Part shown: one piece after another, positions 24,860 to 33,644 of the stretch | Numbering within the stretch: position 1 is the stretch's first letter | Layout: every line of letters begins with the position of its first letter | NCBI GenBank assembly: GCA_039818345.1 | Contig: JBCBUC010000009.1 | Span: forward strand, 53,722 to 117,721 | Length of the DNA stretch: 64,000 nt | Origin: Parvularcula sp039818345 | GTDB taxonomy: Bacteria; Pseudomonadota; Alphaproteobacteria; Caulobacterales; Parvularculaceae | Reading direction: 5' to 3' | Translations under genes and position numbers: made by a program | Notes under the pieces: model-generated | Database searches by the model: none | Told to the model about the DNA's origin: nothing | The model's input: the letters and a program-made list of their open reading frames with translations, nothing else

Positions 24860-26176
24860 ATGCTTGATGAAAACCAACAGGAACACACAAACTCCTACTA
24901 CGCCGCCAGTCAGCGTGATAAAGAGCCTTTTCCGTCTTTAGCCGGAACGGAAACCGTCGACGTTTGTATTGTTGGCGGTGGCCTCACCGGAGTATCAGCC
25001 GCGGTCGAACTCGCCGAACGTGGGCAGAAGGTGGCGCTTCTTGAGGCGAACCGAATTGGCTGGGGGGCGTCTGGTCGAAACGGGGGCCAGATCATCGGCG
25101 GATGGGGTGGACCGTTATCCTCTGATCCTGCCCGTGCAGATCGTATGATCGGTAAAGGTGCTGGGCAAAAGATTGTCCGCATGGGTACTGAATGCGTGGA
25201 TATCATTCGTGATCGCATCGAGAAATACCAGATCGAGTGTGACCTTAAATGGGGTTACCTCAATGTCGCGCTGAAAGAACGGGAAATGCGCGGCCTTAAG
25301 GAATACTATGACGAGCTAAAGGGCCAGAATTATCCGCACACCATTAAGATGCTGGATAAGTCCGAGCTGCAGCAATATCTTGGCACCGATCAATATGTCG
25401 GCGGCATGGTCGACGAAGGTTGGGGGCATTTGCAGGTTCTTGACCTGTGCAAGGCACAGGCCCGCATCGCATCCAACCTTGGCGCGTCGATTTATGAAAA
25501 ATCACCAGCCTTTTCCATCGATTTCGGCTCCACCAACACGGTGCACACGGCGGATGGTCAGATCAAAGCCAAGTCGGTGGTTCTCTGCGGCAACGCCTAT
25601 CTGTCAAAAATAGCGCCAAAGCTGGCACCAAAGCTGAACCCGTTCATCTTGCCCGCCAGCAGCTACATCATCGCCACCGAGCCACTCTCCCAGGAAATGG
25701 CCCAGTCGGTGATGCCAAAGAACTACGCAACCTGTGACCAACGAACCGCTCTCGATTATTTCCGTTTGAGTGCTGATAACCGGATGCTGTTCGGCGGCGT
25801 TTCGAACTATAACGCGACTGCACCACGGTCCGTGACAGGAACATTGCGGAAGAAGATGCTCGCCGTCTTCCCGCAGCTCGCTGATGCCAAGATTGACTAT
25901 CATTGGGGCGGGTTCATGGGGATCGGCATCAACAGGATCCCCCAATTGGGCCGCATGGCCGACAGTGTATTCTATATTCAGGCTTACGGCGGACACGGAG
26001 TGGCTCCCACCCACATGGCTGGCCGGATCGTCGCCGAAGCGATTGCTGACGAGACCGATCGTTTCGACATGATGGCCAAGGTCAACCACATGCCGTTCCC
26101 TGGGGTGGGCCTGTTGCGTCAGTATATGTATGCAGTCGGAATGTCCTACTACAAATTCCGTGATGCCCTTCCGTGA
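24860..26176 (+). CDS. puuB: FAD-dependent gamma-glutamylputrescine oxidase-like enzyme (DAO family)
   Basis: About 438 aa. The N-terminal YYAAS is followed by the FAD fold VDVCIVGGGLTGVSAAVEL and GWGASGRNGGQIIGGWG, the covalent/active-site region typical of PuuB. The C-terminus has GGVSNYNAT, HWGGFMGIGINRIPQLGR and YGGHGVAPTHMAG. PuuB oxidises gamma-glutamylputrescine to the aldehyde with H2O2 and ammonia; here the upstream ligase would provide its substrate. The frame opens at a TTG (24854); the ATG at 24860 is preferred. A strong terminator follows. Orthology to PuuB rather than a related amine oxidase is likely but not proven. Confidence 0.85.
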   Translation: MLDENQQEHTNSYYAASQRDKEPFPSLAGTETVDVCIVGGGLTGVSAAVELAERGQKVALLEANRIGWGASGRNGGQIIGGWGGPLSSDPARADRMIGKGAGQKIVRMGTECVDIIRDRIEKYQIECDLKWGYLNVALKEREMRGLKEYYDELKGQNYPHTIKMLDKSELQQYLGTDQYVGGMVDEGWGHLQVLDLCKAQARIASNLGASIYEKSPAFSIDFGSTNTVHTADGQIKAKSVVLCGNAYLSKIAPKLAPKLNPFILPASSYIIATEPLSQEMAQSVMPKNYATCDQRTALDYFRLSADNRMLFGGVSNYNATAPRSVTGTLRKKMLAVFPQLADAKIDYHWGGFMGIGINRIPQLGRMADSVFYIQAYGGHGVAPTHMAGRIVAEAIADETDRFDMMAKVNHMPFPGVGLLRQYMYAVGMSYYKFRDALP

Positions 26177-26200
26177 TGGGCATCACTGATCGCGAGCTGA

Positions 26201-26235
26201 ACGAAAAGGAGCCCGTCGCGGGCTCCTTTTTTCGT
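26201..26235. terminator. Bidirectional Rho-independent terminator
   Basis: Stem GGAGCCCG (26208-26215), loop TCG, CGGGCTCC (26219-26226), with AAAA before and TTTTTT after, so it can work for both the forward oxidase gene and the convergent cupin gene. Confidence 0.9.
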
Positions 26236-26236
26236 T

Positions 26237-26740
26237 TTAGCCTTCTTCGTAATAGGCAACGGTGTCGATAACGATCAGCTCACGGTATTCTTCGGTCATA
26301 TCCCACGTTCCAACAAATCCCTTTGGAACCATGAACATGTCACCTTCGCTATAGGTCACCGAATGGCCAGCATCGTCGGTCAGCACAAGTTCGCCTTTGA
26401 GAACAACGACGAACTCGTCATAAGGAAAGGGTTCGTCAATCGCCAATCGCGCAGGGCCAGCATTCCAGACAGAGACGACGTTCTCTCCCTCAAAAATGAT
26501 GGTCTCGCTGTTTTTCCCGGTACCGCTTTCGAGGTAAGAGCCTTCCATATCTGGTAAGGCGTCGAGTTCCATCGCGTTCAAACTGTCCATCGTCCATACA
26601 TCTGGAGGCGGAAAGCCAGAGAGCGTTGCCGCCTGTGCTGCGGGAACGCCATGAGAAACCAAAGACAGTCCGCCGGCAGCAATTGCTCCGGCTGCGAAAG
26701 ACATTGAAACCAACGCGAGGTTCGATAATCGAAGGGGCAT
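26237..26740 (-). CDS. Secreted cupin-domain protein (EutQ/DUF861-like)
   Basis: About 167 aa. A signal peptide is visible (LSNLALVSMSFAAGAIAAGG, ending near AAQA). The mature part has a single cupin barrel with DEFVVVLKGELVLTD, YSEGDMFMVPKGFVGTW and a C-terminal VIDTVAYY strand, typical of the cupin_3 group. The ATG at 26740 is preceded by AGGGAGAG; the frame opens earlier at 26773, but that would place an operator-like palindrome inside the gene. Export to the periplasm is unusual for this group. It shares its regulatory motif with the TonB receptor, so a role in binding or processing an imported compound is possible. Confidence 0.78.
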   Translation of the reverse strand: MPLRLSNLALVSMSFAAGAIAAGGLSLVSHGVPAAQAATLSGFPPPDVWTMDSLNAMELDALPDMEGSYLESGTGKNSETIIFEGENVVSVWNAGPARLAIDEPFPYDEFVVVLKGELVLTDDAGHSVTYSEGDMFMVPKGFVGTWDMTEEYRELIVIDTVAYYEEG

Positions 26741-26760
26741 GTTCACACTCTCCCTGTTCA

Positions 26761-26778
26761 CTGCCGTGATCACGATTT
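26761..26778. promoter_or_regulatory. GTGATCAC palindrome upstream of secreted cupin
   Basis: GTGATCAC at 26766-26773, about 26 nt upstream of the ATG at 26740, with a GATTT right flank. Its closeness to the start fits repression by blocking transcription start or elongation. Confidence 0.6.
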
Positions 26779-26846
26779 AGGGTAATGGCCACGATGTTCA
26801 ATGGAAACGACGCGTTCTGAGCAGTCAGGATAGAAAAACAATGCAC

Positions 26847-26886
26847 AAAAAGGGCCAGCGCTTCTACTAAGAGCGCTGGCCTTATT
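26847..26886 (-). terminator. Rho-independent terminator of the TonB receptor gene
   Basis: On the reverse strand, a 10 bp stem GGCCAGCGCT/AGCGCTGGCC (26872-26881 with 26853-26862) is followed by CTTTTT. It lies 58 nt past the receptor stop codon. Confidence 0.88.
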
Positions 26887-26939
26887 CATCAGTACCAATG
26901 AGCGATGTGGCTGGTGTCGCCGCCAGCCCCCACCGAGGC

Positions 26940-29402
26940 TTAGAACGCCTTATAAAGGCTCAACCGAATTTCGCGTGGACGAACCGTGAAGACTCGATCG
27001 TCTGCGAAACGTGGCCAGATGTAGGTGATCGCGCGCTCATCCCAAACGTTGTTGACCGCCAACGAGATCTCCCAATCGTCAGACCTGACACCAAAACTCA
27101 GGTCACCGATCTGATAGTCAGGTTGGGTCGCCGGAATTGCTGAACCAGAGCCGAAGAGCGCAAGGGAGGCAGCCGTACCGTTCACGGACTCTCCGGTGTA
27201 AGCGTAATCGAACCGGGTGAAGCCCTCGAGACCATTCCAAGGCAGGTCCTTGGTGTAAAGAAGACCGGCCGACAGTTTCCAGTTCGGTGTTGCCGGAAGC
27301 TCATCGCCTTCGCCGCCAACGACCAGCGCGCCGCCGCCGATGACGATGTCATCATCAAGCGTCGCATCGATATAGGTTGCAGCCAATGATAGCTCGAGCT
27401 CGCTGGTTGGTTTGAAGGCAAACTGCCCCTCGATACCATCAATCGACGCGTTACCAGCGTTCACAATCGCTGCACCTGCCGCGGGTGCCGGGAAGATCGC
27501 TTGGATCTGGAAATCGTTCCAGTTCATCATAAACGCGGTGATGTTGGCGATGGCGCGACCGTCAAACCACTGCGATTTAAAGCCAATCTCATAGTTCTTC
27601 AGCTTATCAGAACTAAACTCGTTCGGCCGGATGGCCTGCGCCGCCTGGGTTTGCGCACCACCATTGGCACCGCCGATCCGTACGCCTTCCGAGTACGTAA
27701 AGTACGCAAGGAAATCATCCGTGGGCTCCCAGGTGATGTTCGCTCGACCCGCAAAGTCTTGCGTGGTCTCTGACCCGTCATCGTTGCCGCCCGGCGCCGT
27801 GCCCACAAACGTGTCGTTCTCACGAACCCTGAAGTCCGTGGTGAACCAACGGCCACCACCTGAAATGTTGATGGTATCGGTAACGTCGATGCCAACCTCG
27901 CCGAAGAAGGCGACCGATTCGAGGTCACCGCGGTAACCCCAATACTCGTTACCCGGACGACCGTTGTAGGTGAACCCTTCGCGGAAGCCTTGGTCGAACC
28001 ACACGTCAGTGGGCTCAACGCCATAATAGGCGAAGATCTCGCCGTTCGGTCCACCAAACTCAGCGAAGTCATCAACCCGGCTGATATAGTCCCAATCGTT
28101 GTTGGTGTTCTCATAGAACGCACCAACGAGCCAGCTGAACCGGCTGTCGCTGTCTTCACTCGATGTGAGACGAACTTCTTGCACGAAAGAATTCACGCGC
28201 TGATCAAGCTCAATCACGCCGGTCGGGTTGGGGCCAAAGTCGTTATAATTGACAAAGCAGATGTAGAGATACGCACAGGTCGCATATTCGGGGAACTCAG
28301 CGACGCCCGTGTAATACTCTGCAATCGCCAGACCATTATCACGATAGTTGGTCATGTAAGCGGTGGAGTCGATATCGTAATCGATCGTCCGATTGTGCCA
28401 GCCGCCAGCGATTGTCAGGTCAGCAAAACCGAGGTCACCCTGTACGGTGATCGACGTGTTGTACCATTCATCATCACGACGCTCGTCTTTGAACTTGATC
28501 GTGTTCAGATCACCGAAATCAGGATTGAAGTCGAACAGATTGTCGAGGCTTGAGTTTTGGTAGATGACCCCAACGTCGATCGTCCAGTCATCATTTGGCT
28601 GATAACGGACCGTCGCGCGGCCGCCCTCGCCGCTGTAATCGTTGATGTCGTCTTCGACCTGATCGGCGTTATCGCGCGTGCCATTGTTCGGTGAATAAGC
28701 TGACGTCGTACCGAGGACGTTATCAATGTAACCACCCTCATACTCGTAAAAGCCAACGAGTCGGATGGCGAGCTTGTTCTCAATGATCGGGATATTGACC
28801 GCACCACTGATGTCGTAGCTCTCTTCGCCGTCCTTGGTCGTCGCTGCGCCAACATTCACCCAGCCCGAAAAACCGCTGGTGTCAGGCTTTGCGGTCACAA
28901 TTTTCAAGGTACCGGACTGTGAGCCAGCGCCATAAATCGTGGGTTGCGGACCGGAAAGCGCCTCGATGCGTTCGATATCGATCAAACGCACATCAGGGTT
29001 CTGGCCATCGCGCGTGATGGGGATTTCGTCGAGATAGAGGATCGACGAACTGATCGTGTCAAAACCAGTCGGTTGGGCCAGTGCACCACGGAAGGCAATC
29101 GTCGTCGCGCCTGGAGATGATGTACCGAACGAAACGCTCGTCAGTTCCTTGGCGTAGTCTTGGAAGTCCCGAAGGCCCTTCTCGCGAATATCATCGCCGT
29201 CAAACGCCTGAACCGCGAGTGGGACATCTTGGAGGCTCTGCGCTCTCTTACGAGCGGAGACGATCATCACATCGAGCGCTGTGCCGTCGTCATCCTCAGC
29301 AGCCACGGCCTGCGCCACAGCGCCCGTCGGCACCACCACGATCGACGACATCGCAAGCAGGGAAACACCCAATGCCCATGCGGATTTCGAACGAGTTTCC
29401 AT
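26940..29402 (-). CDS. TonB-dependent outer-membrane receptor
   Basis: About 820 aa. Signal peptide (SAWALGVSLLAMSSIVVVPT, ending AVAQA), TonB-box-like ALDVMIVSARKR, plug domain with QSLQDVPLAVQAFDG and IERIEALSGPQPTIYG, then a 22-strand barrel ending in RLSLYKAF with the terminal Phe of outer-membrane proteins. The type is the large alphaproteobacterial receptor group used for carbohydrates, aromatics and other bulky solutes, not obviously siderophores. The ATG at 29402 has GGAGG six nt upstream; another ATG lies at 29414. The GTGATCAC site 75 nt upstream and the neighbouring symporter suggest uptake of the substrate degraded by this region. Confidence 0.92.
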   Translation of the reverse strand: METRSKSAWALGVSLLAMSSIVVVPTGAVAQAVAAEDDDGTALDVMIVSARKRAQSLQDVPLAVQAFDGDDIREKGLRDFQDYAKELTSVSFGTSSPGATTIAFRGALAQPTGFDTISSSILYLDEIPITRDGQNPDVRLIDIERIEALSGPQPTIYGAGSQSGTLKIVTAKPDTSGFSGWVNVGAATTKDGEESYDISGAVNIPIIENKLAIRLVGFYEYEGGYIDNVLGTTSAYSPNNGTRDNADQVEDDINDYSGEGGRATVRYQPNDDWTIDVGVIYQNSSLDNLFDFNPDFGDLNTIKFKDERRDDEWYNTSITVQGDLGFADLTIAGGWHNRTIDYDIDSTAYMTNYRDNGLAIAEYYTGVAEFPEYATCAYLYICFVNYNDFGPNPTGVIELDQRVNSFVQEVRLTSSEDSDSRFSWLVGAFYENTNNDWDYISRVDDFAEFGGPNGEIFAYYGVEPTDVWFDQGFREGFTYNGRPGNEYWGYRGDLESVAFFGEVGIDVTDTINISGGGRWFTTDFRVRENDTFVGTAPGGNDDGSETTQDFAGRANITWEPTDDFLAYFTYSEGVRIGGANGGAQTQAAQAIRPNEFSSDKLKNYEIGFKSQWFDGRAIANITAFMMNWNDFQIQAIFPAPAAGAAIVNAGNASIDGIEGQFAFKPTSELELSLAATYIDATLDDDIVIGGGALVVGGEGDELPATPNWKLSAGLLYTKDLPWNGLEGFTRFDYAYTGESVNGTAASLALFGSGSAIPATQPDYQIGDLSFGVRSDDWEISLAVNNVWDERAITYIWPRFADDRVFTVRPREIRLSLYKAF

Positions 29403-29470
29403 CACTGCCTCCATGCGAGTCGTTACGACCCGGTCACGCCCCTAATCGGCTTTTGTGAACCACAAAGAGT

Positions 29471-29488
29471 TAAACGTGATCACAATTC
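29471..29488. promoter_or_regulatory. GTGATCAC palindrome between TonB receptor and AspH-like gene
   Basis: GTGATCAC at 29476-29483 with right flank AATTC, 74 nt upstream of the receptor ATG and about 207 nt upstream of the divergent hydroxylase gene. Nothing else was recognised in the 287 bp gap 29403-29689. Confidence 0.6.
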
Positions 29489-29689
29489 AGTGGTGTTGGA
29501 TAGAGTGTTCACGGGCATGTGTACCCAATCGATGACCAAATGTGGCAATTTCACAACAACGATAATCCAGGATCGGCCAAAGAAAACGGCTTGAGGGCCG
29601 CTTCTGGTCAGTCATGGCTTGGCGATTGACATGATCGGTCAAGGCGGCACAGACTCCTCAGAGGCAGTTGAAAACGTAGCGGATTTGGC

Positions 29690-30253
29690 ATGGATATCGG
29701 CGTTCCGATCAAGGACCTAGGAGCGGTCAACTCGGAGGCTTTGCGGGAAACGATCTTGTCCTTTGAAGACTCCGTCTGGCGCGAAGAACAGCTTCGTCAA
29801 AAAAAATTCGACGAGGTCCATCAAGACACTGAATCGGTGATCATGATCTTTTGTGACCATGACAACTGGCCGAATATCGACCTTATCAAGGGGTCAGGTT
29901 GGGACCGGATGGCCGATCATGCACTGCCGCTGATGCATAGCATTATCGAAGAGCACTACGCCAAGGGCGGGACGATCATTCGAGCGATGGCCGCGAAACT
30001 CAAAGCAGGCAGCACCATCACCACCCATACCGACCAGCACACGTCGTTTCATCAGGGTCATCGCATCCACGTACCGATCACCACAAACAACAAAGTCCGC
30101 TTCATGATCGATGGACGCCCCTACAAAATGCACCCGGGGAGCGCCTATGAGATCAACAACCAAAAGCGCCACGGCGTGATTAACAGGGGTGAGGAAGACC
30201 GGATCACCTTCATTTTCGACTACGTTCCGGGCTCCAACGCCGTTACCGCTTAG
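29690..30253 (+). CDS. Aspartyl/asparaginyl beta-hydroxylase-like Fe(II)/2OG oxygenase
   Basis: 187 aa with the AspH cupin fold: TITTHTDQHTSFHQGHRIHV contains the first iron ligands and HRIHVPI strand, and NNQKRHGVINRGEEDRITF gives the distal His and the 2OG-binding Arg. Bacterial short AspH-like proteins hydroxylate aspartyl or related residues or small molecules. It is followed 10 nt later by a DUF4915/TIGR03032-like gene, and then by a convergent TPR-sulfotransferase. This grouping suggests a shared modification process. No good ribosome-binding site is visible before the ATG. Confidence 0.8.
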   Translation: MDIGVPIKDLGAVNSEALRETILSFEDSVWREEQLRQKKFDEVHQDTESVIMIFCDHDNWPNIDLIKGSGWDRMADHALPLMHSIIEEHYAKGGTIIRAMAAKLKAGSTITTHTDQHTSFHQGHRIHVPITTNNKVRFMIDGRPYKMHPGSAYEINNQKRHGVINRGEEDRITFIFDYVPGSNAVTA

Positions 30254-30263
30254 GTTTCTCGCC

Positions 30264-31193
30264 ATGACAGCATTGATCGCAACATCCGTCGTGCGCGGAT
30301 CCGACCAAGGTGAAAGCCACGGCGGCGTTTATCTTGTTAATCTCGATAGTGACGACGTCTTGCAGCCCGTTGACTGGGACACCATAGACATTGATTGGCA
30401 GGGCCGGGGCTGGGACAGGGGCCTGCGCGGCATCGCCTTTCATGACGAGCACATCTATATTGCCGCGAGTGACGAGCTTTTCGTTTTCAACCAAGCGTTC
30501 GAGATCGTCGCTTCATACAGGAACCAATACCTCAAACACTGCCATGAGGTAAGTATTCACGGCCAGCACTTGTTCGTTGTCTCAACGGGTTTTGATTCCG
30601 TTTTGGGGTTTAATCTTCATACCAAGACCTTTGATTGGGGATTGCACATCAAGTCAGATGGTCTGATTTTCCGTGCAGGACGGTACGATCCAAATGGCGA
30701 CAAAGGCCCCCTCCTCCTCAACAAACTGCATCTCAATAATGTCCACTGCGATGAAGGCGGTATGTATATCAGCGGTATACGAACGGGTGCTCTACTGAGA
30801 TTTAACGGAAAAGCCGTGGGTGTGATGACGACCCTACCTGAGGGCATTCATAACGCACGTCCTTTTCGTGACGGTGTGCTGCTCAACGACACACAATCCG
30901 ATGCCGTCCGATTCGAGGGCCCAGCTGGCCGCGCTGCGTTCCGTACGCCGCGCTTTGCGCCGCATAAACTGACCCACACCAAGCTTGATGACTCGCGGAT
31001 CGCGCGGCAAGGATTTGGTCGCGGGCTTTGCGTCATCAGTGACAACGAAATCGCCGCGGGCTCTTCGCCCTCGACGATTTCGATCTATGATTTGACGACG
31101 CAAAAGGCCAAAAAGGCGATCAACTTGTCACTCGATGTGCGTAATGCCATCCATGGCCTTGCGGTTTGGCCGTTTGCCTGGCCTGATCATTAG
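30264..31193 (+). CDS. DUF4915/TIGR03032-like beta-propeller protein, function unknown
   Basis: About 309 aa starting MTALIATSVVRG. It has repeated strand-rich units with GGVYLVNLDSDD, GLRGIAFHDEHIYIAASDEL, HEVSIHGQHLFVVSTGFDSV, NNVHCDEGGMYISGIRTGALL and IHNARPFRDGVLLNDT, the pattern of a six-bladed propeller. I associate this with the DUF4915/TIGR03032 family, often found near sulfotransferase or TPR genes, but the match is from memory. The open frame extends to 30189 inside the previous gene; ATG 30264 is preferred. Its stop overlaps the convergent sulfotransferase by 4 nt. Confidence 0.7.
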   Translation: MTALIATSVVRGSDQGESHGGVYLVNLDSDDVLQPVDWDTIDIDWQGRGWDRGLRGIAFHDEHIYIAASDELFVFNQAFEIVASYRNQYLKHCHEVSIHGQHLFVVSTGFDSVLGFNLHTKTFDWGLHIKSDGLIFRAGRYDPNGDKGPLLLNKLHLNNVHCDEGGMYISGIRTGALLRFNGKAVGVMTTLPEGIHNARPFRDGVLLNDTQSDAVRFEGPAGRAAFRTPRFAPHKLTHTKLDDSRIARQGFGRGLCVISDNEIAAGSSPSTISIYDLTTQKAKKAINLSLDVRNAIHGLAVWPFAWPDH

Positions 31194-33223
31194 ACTGACT
31201 GAAGCGATTTGGGCCGCTGCTCATTCGGCAGGTCGAGCAAAACTGGCTCCAAAAAATCAATCAGTTCTTCAAGCTGCTCTTCGTAATGGCGCCACAGATT
31301 GACCGAGCCCTTATAGATCGGTTGACGCACCTGCTCCGAACTCGCCGTTTTCACCGCCCTTTTGGTTTCGTGATAGCGGAGCATCGAGTCTTCAAAGACC
31401 AGACCGCAGTGCTCAGCAATCCGCATGACGTTGGCTTCGAGGTTTTCCACCACGTCCTCATACTGAACGGTGAGCACCTTACCCGGCAAAACATCATTCC
31501 AATGATCGATCATCCGCACATACTGGGCGTAGTAGTGCGCGAGATCGTAAAAATCATAGGAAAACACTTGCCCCCTCGCAAAGAGCTGCTTGAACGTCCC
31601 CAAACAGCTATCGAGCGGGTGCCTGCGGGCATCGATCACCTTTGCGTTGGGTAGGATCGTGTGCAAAAATCCGATGCCGGTGAAGTTGTTTGGAAGCTTA
31701 TCGGTAAAATAGGTCGCACCCGTCCGATGCGGCAGCGTGTTCTCTATATATTCTTTGCCAAGATCTTCAATCTGATAGGGCGTGAGCTCATGCATACACT
31801 CTGGGTATTTGATGCCGTCGACCCTGTTAAACCCCGTCTCGGTGGCCAACCTTAGAAGGTAATGAAGTTCCGCAGTCCCCTCCACCTCCGAATGACTGGC
31901 GAGGATCTGTTCGAGCAAGGTCGAACCAGATCGCGGCAAGCCCACAATGAGGATCGGCGAGGCGTCGGAACATCCTTGCCCCGCATGTTTTTCGAAAAAA
32001 TCCTTGGAGAAAACATCGATGATCCGATCGTTCATTTTCTCAAATTCGATCGGATCGTACTGAACCTTCAGGCGTTTTTTCTCGTTGCCACGAGCGTAGT
32101 AATCAAACGCCTGAACGTAGTCTTTGCGGTCCTCATAGGCTTTCCCGAGCGCAAAAGAGAATGAAATCGCCGAGTCTTCGCCAGCGGGTATTTTCGCAAC
32201 TTCCGCCAGCTGACTTTTCATGTCCTCCACTTCGTCATCATCAAATCGGAAGGTTTTGAGGTTGGCGAGGCTCCAATAAACTTCACCGAAATCAGGCTTC
32301 GAGTCGGCACACCGCTTGTAGGCATCGATTGCTTCGTCCTGGCGACCAATCGTCTTCAGCGCATGCCCAAGACAGAGGAGCGAGGGGAAATGCTTTTCGT
32401 CAATGGCCAAGGCTTGGTCGAGCCAATTGACTGCATCATCAAGCTGTCCCGCATTCATGCTGTTGGCGCCGAGTTTCTCGAGGACGTGTACGGATTTCGG
32501 CCTGACCTTCAATGCACGCTTGAAGGCAGCCTCCGCCTTATCGAATTTTTGTTGATCGTTGAGCGCCGAACCAAGATTAATCCATGCCGCCCAGTAATCA
32601 GGCGCCACCTCAACAGCTCGGCGGAAAAACGCCTCGCCATCGTTGAAGTTTTCCTTCCTGACACAGAGGACACCCATCAGGCGTAGCGCATCGACGTTCT
32701 CAGGGTCCCGGCGAAGAATGCCGCGATAGATAGCCTCGGCCTTCGCGGTATCGCCTTTGCGGTTGAGCTCCATCGCCTCAACGAGGGCCTGCCGATCAGG
32801 ATTGTTGTCGAGATATTGCTGGAAGATTTCGTCCGCCTCGATGCCGCGCCCCGCAACCGCGAGCAACTCGCCCAAACGTTGGTTCGCGCTGGTCAATGAG
32901 GGGTCTCGCTTGACCGCCGCTTGCAGTGACTTCACCGCCTCATCGGTCTTGCCTTGGCGGATTTGGGCATCGGCCAAATTTTCATAAACAGGTGCAAAAT
33001 CGGGCATCAATCTCGTCACATGGACGAAGGCCCGTTCAGCTTCCTCCAACCGGCCAAGTCGAGTGAGTGACACCCCCAACATCCGCAGTAAGTTCGGATC
33101 GTTAGGGTGCTCCTTCAACGAACCGCGCAAAAAAGCTTCCGCCTTATCGGCGGCGTTGGCTTGGATCATCCGCACCGCCATCTCGAAGTCTCGCCGGGCT
33201 GTTTCGTTGCGTTGAAGCGACAT
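31190..33223 (-). CDS. TPR-repeat sulfotransferase
   Basis: 677 aa. Residues 1 to about 400 are roughly ten tetratricopeptide repeats (for example NDPNLLRMLGVSLTRLGRLEEAE, shown split over residues 40-62). The C-terminal 270 residues form a sulfotransferase domain with the PAPS 5'-phosphosulfate loop ILIVGLPRSGSTLLEQIL near residue 425 and a 3'-phosphate region with ARRHPLDSCLG. These proteins transfer sulfate from PAPS to proteins or small molecules; the target is unknown. No signal peptide is seen. The divergent upstream gap carries GTGATCAC sites. Confidence 0.88.
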   Translation of the reverse strand: MSLQRNETARRDFEMAVRMIQANAADKAEAFLRGSLKEHPNDPNLLRMLGVSLTRLGRLEEAERAFVHVTRLMPDFAPVYENLADAQIRQGKTDEAVKSLQAAVKRDPSLTSANQRLGELLAVAGRGIEADEIFQQYLDNNPDRQALVEAMELNRKGDTAKAEAIYRGILRRDPENVDALRLMGVLCVRKENFNDGEAFFRRAVEVAPDYWAAWINLGSALNDQQKFDKAEAAFKRALKVRPKSVHVLEKLGANSMNAGQLDDAVNWLDQALAIDEKHFPSLLCLGHALKTIGRQDEAIDAYKRCADSKPDFGEVYWSLANLKTFRFDDDEVEDMKSQLAEVAKIPAGEDSAISFSFALGKAYEDRKDYVQAFDYYARGNEKKRLKVQYDPIEFEKMNDRIIDVFSKDFFEKHAGQGCSDASPILIVGLPRSGSTLLEQILASHSEVEGTAELHYLLRLATETGFNRVDGIKYPECMHELTPYQIEDLGKEYIENTLPHRTGATYFTDKLPNNFTGIGFLHTILPNAKVIDARRHPLDSCLGTFKQLFARGQVFSYDFYDLAHYYAQYVRMIDHWNDVLPGKVLTVQYEDVVENLEANVMRIAEHCGLVFEDSMLRYHETKRAVKTASSEQVRQPIYKGSVNLWRHYEEQLEELIDFLEPVLLDLPNEQRPKSLQSV

Positions 33224-33340
33224 GGTTTTGTGTGCACACTTTCGGGCTAAAAGCTGAAAAGATCGCCGAGTTTATGGCGCATCGGCTGTGTTGCAAGGAT
33301 CATAGCAGATAACACTTATCTCAGTGTGCACTGCACAGCC

Positions 33341-33358
33341 CATTCGTGATCACACCGT
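33341..33358. promoter_or_regulatory. GTGATCAC palindrome, sulfotransferase side
   Basis: GTGATCAC at 33346-33353, about 123 nt upstream of the sulfotransferase ATG, with less conserved flanks than the 33534 copy. Confidence 0.55.
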
Positions 33359-33486
33359 AACCTTGACTGCTCCCTAGTAAGATGCGGCGAAGCTCTATGC
33401 ATGTCATCAGAACGTTGAATTCGCTCATTTCCGATGTATTGAGAAGCGCTCGATCACGCCCTCAATTGCTCGTTTCGTGAATTGGC

Positions 33487-33504
33487 AGAATGCGATCACG
33501 ATTG
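33487..33504. promoter_or_regulatory. Imperfect copy of the palindrome
   Basis: GCGATCACGATTG at 33492-33504 differs from the full right-hand site by one base and lies 42 bp (four helical turns) from the perfect copy at 33534, compatible with cooperative binding. Confidence 0.4.
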
Positions 33505-33528
33505 CCGAAAAAGTGGCGTATTCTCTTG

Positions 33529-33546
33529 CAATTGTGATCACGATTG
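33529..33546. promoter_or_regulatory. Best 18-bp palindrome copy, symporter operon side
   Basis: CAATTGTGATCACGATTG at 33529-33546 is palindromic over 18 bp with one mismatched pair. It lies about 100-150 nt upstream of the membrane-protein start and is the fullest example of the motif. Confidence 0.65.
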
Positions 33547-33644
33547 ACCTAGCCTGCTAGCAATCTTGTCGGAGAGACCGAACCAACGAGCAGCGTACGT
33601 GTTGGTGATCATGAGGTCCTCGTTCACGGGAAAGCGCATCTGAA

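Larger units (their letters stand above)
33224..33644. other. Regulatory gap between sulfotransferase and symporter operons
   Basis: A 421 bp AT-richer divergent gap without a convincing gene. It holds two perfect GTGATCAC palindromes (33346, 33534) and one single-mismatch copy (33492). No RNA gene or terminator was recognised. Confidence 0.7.
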
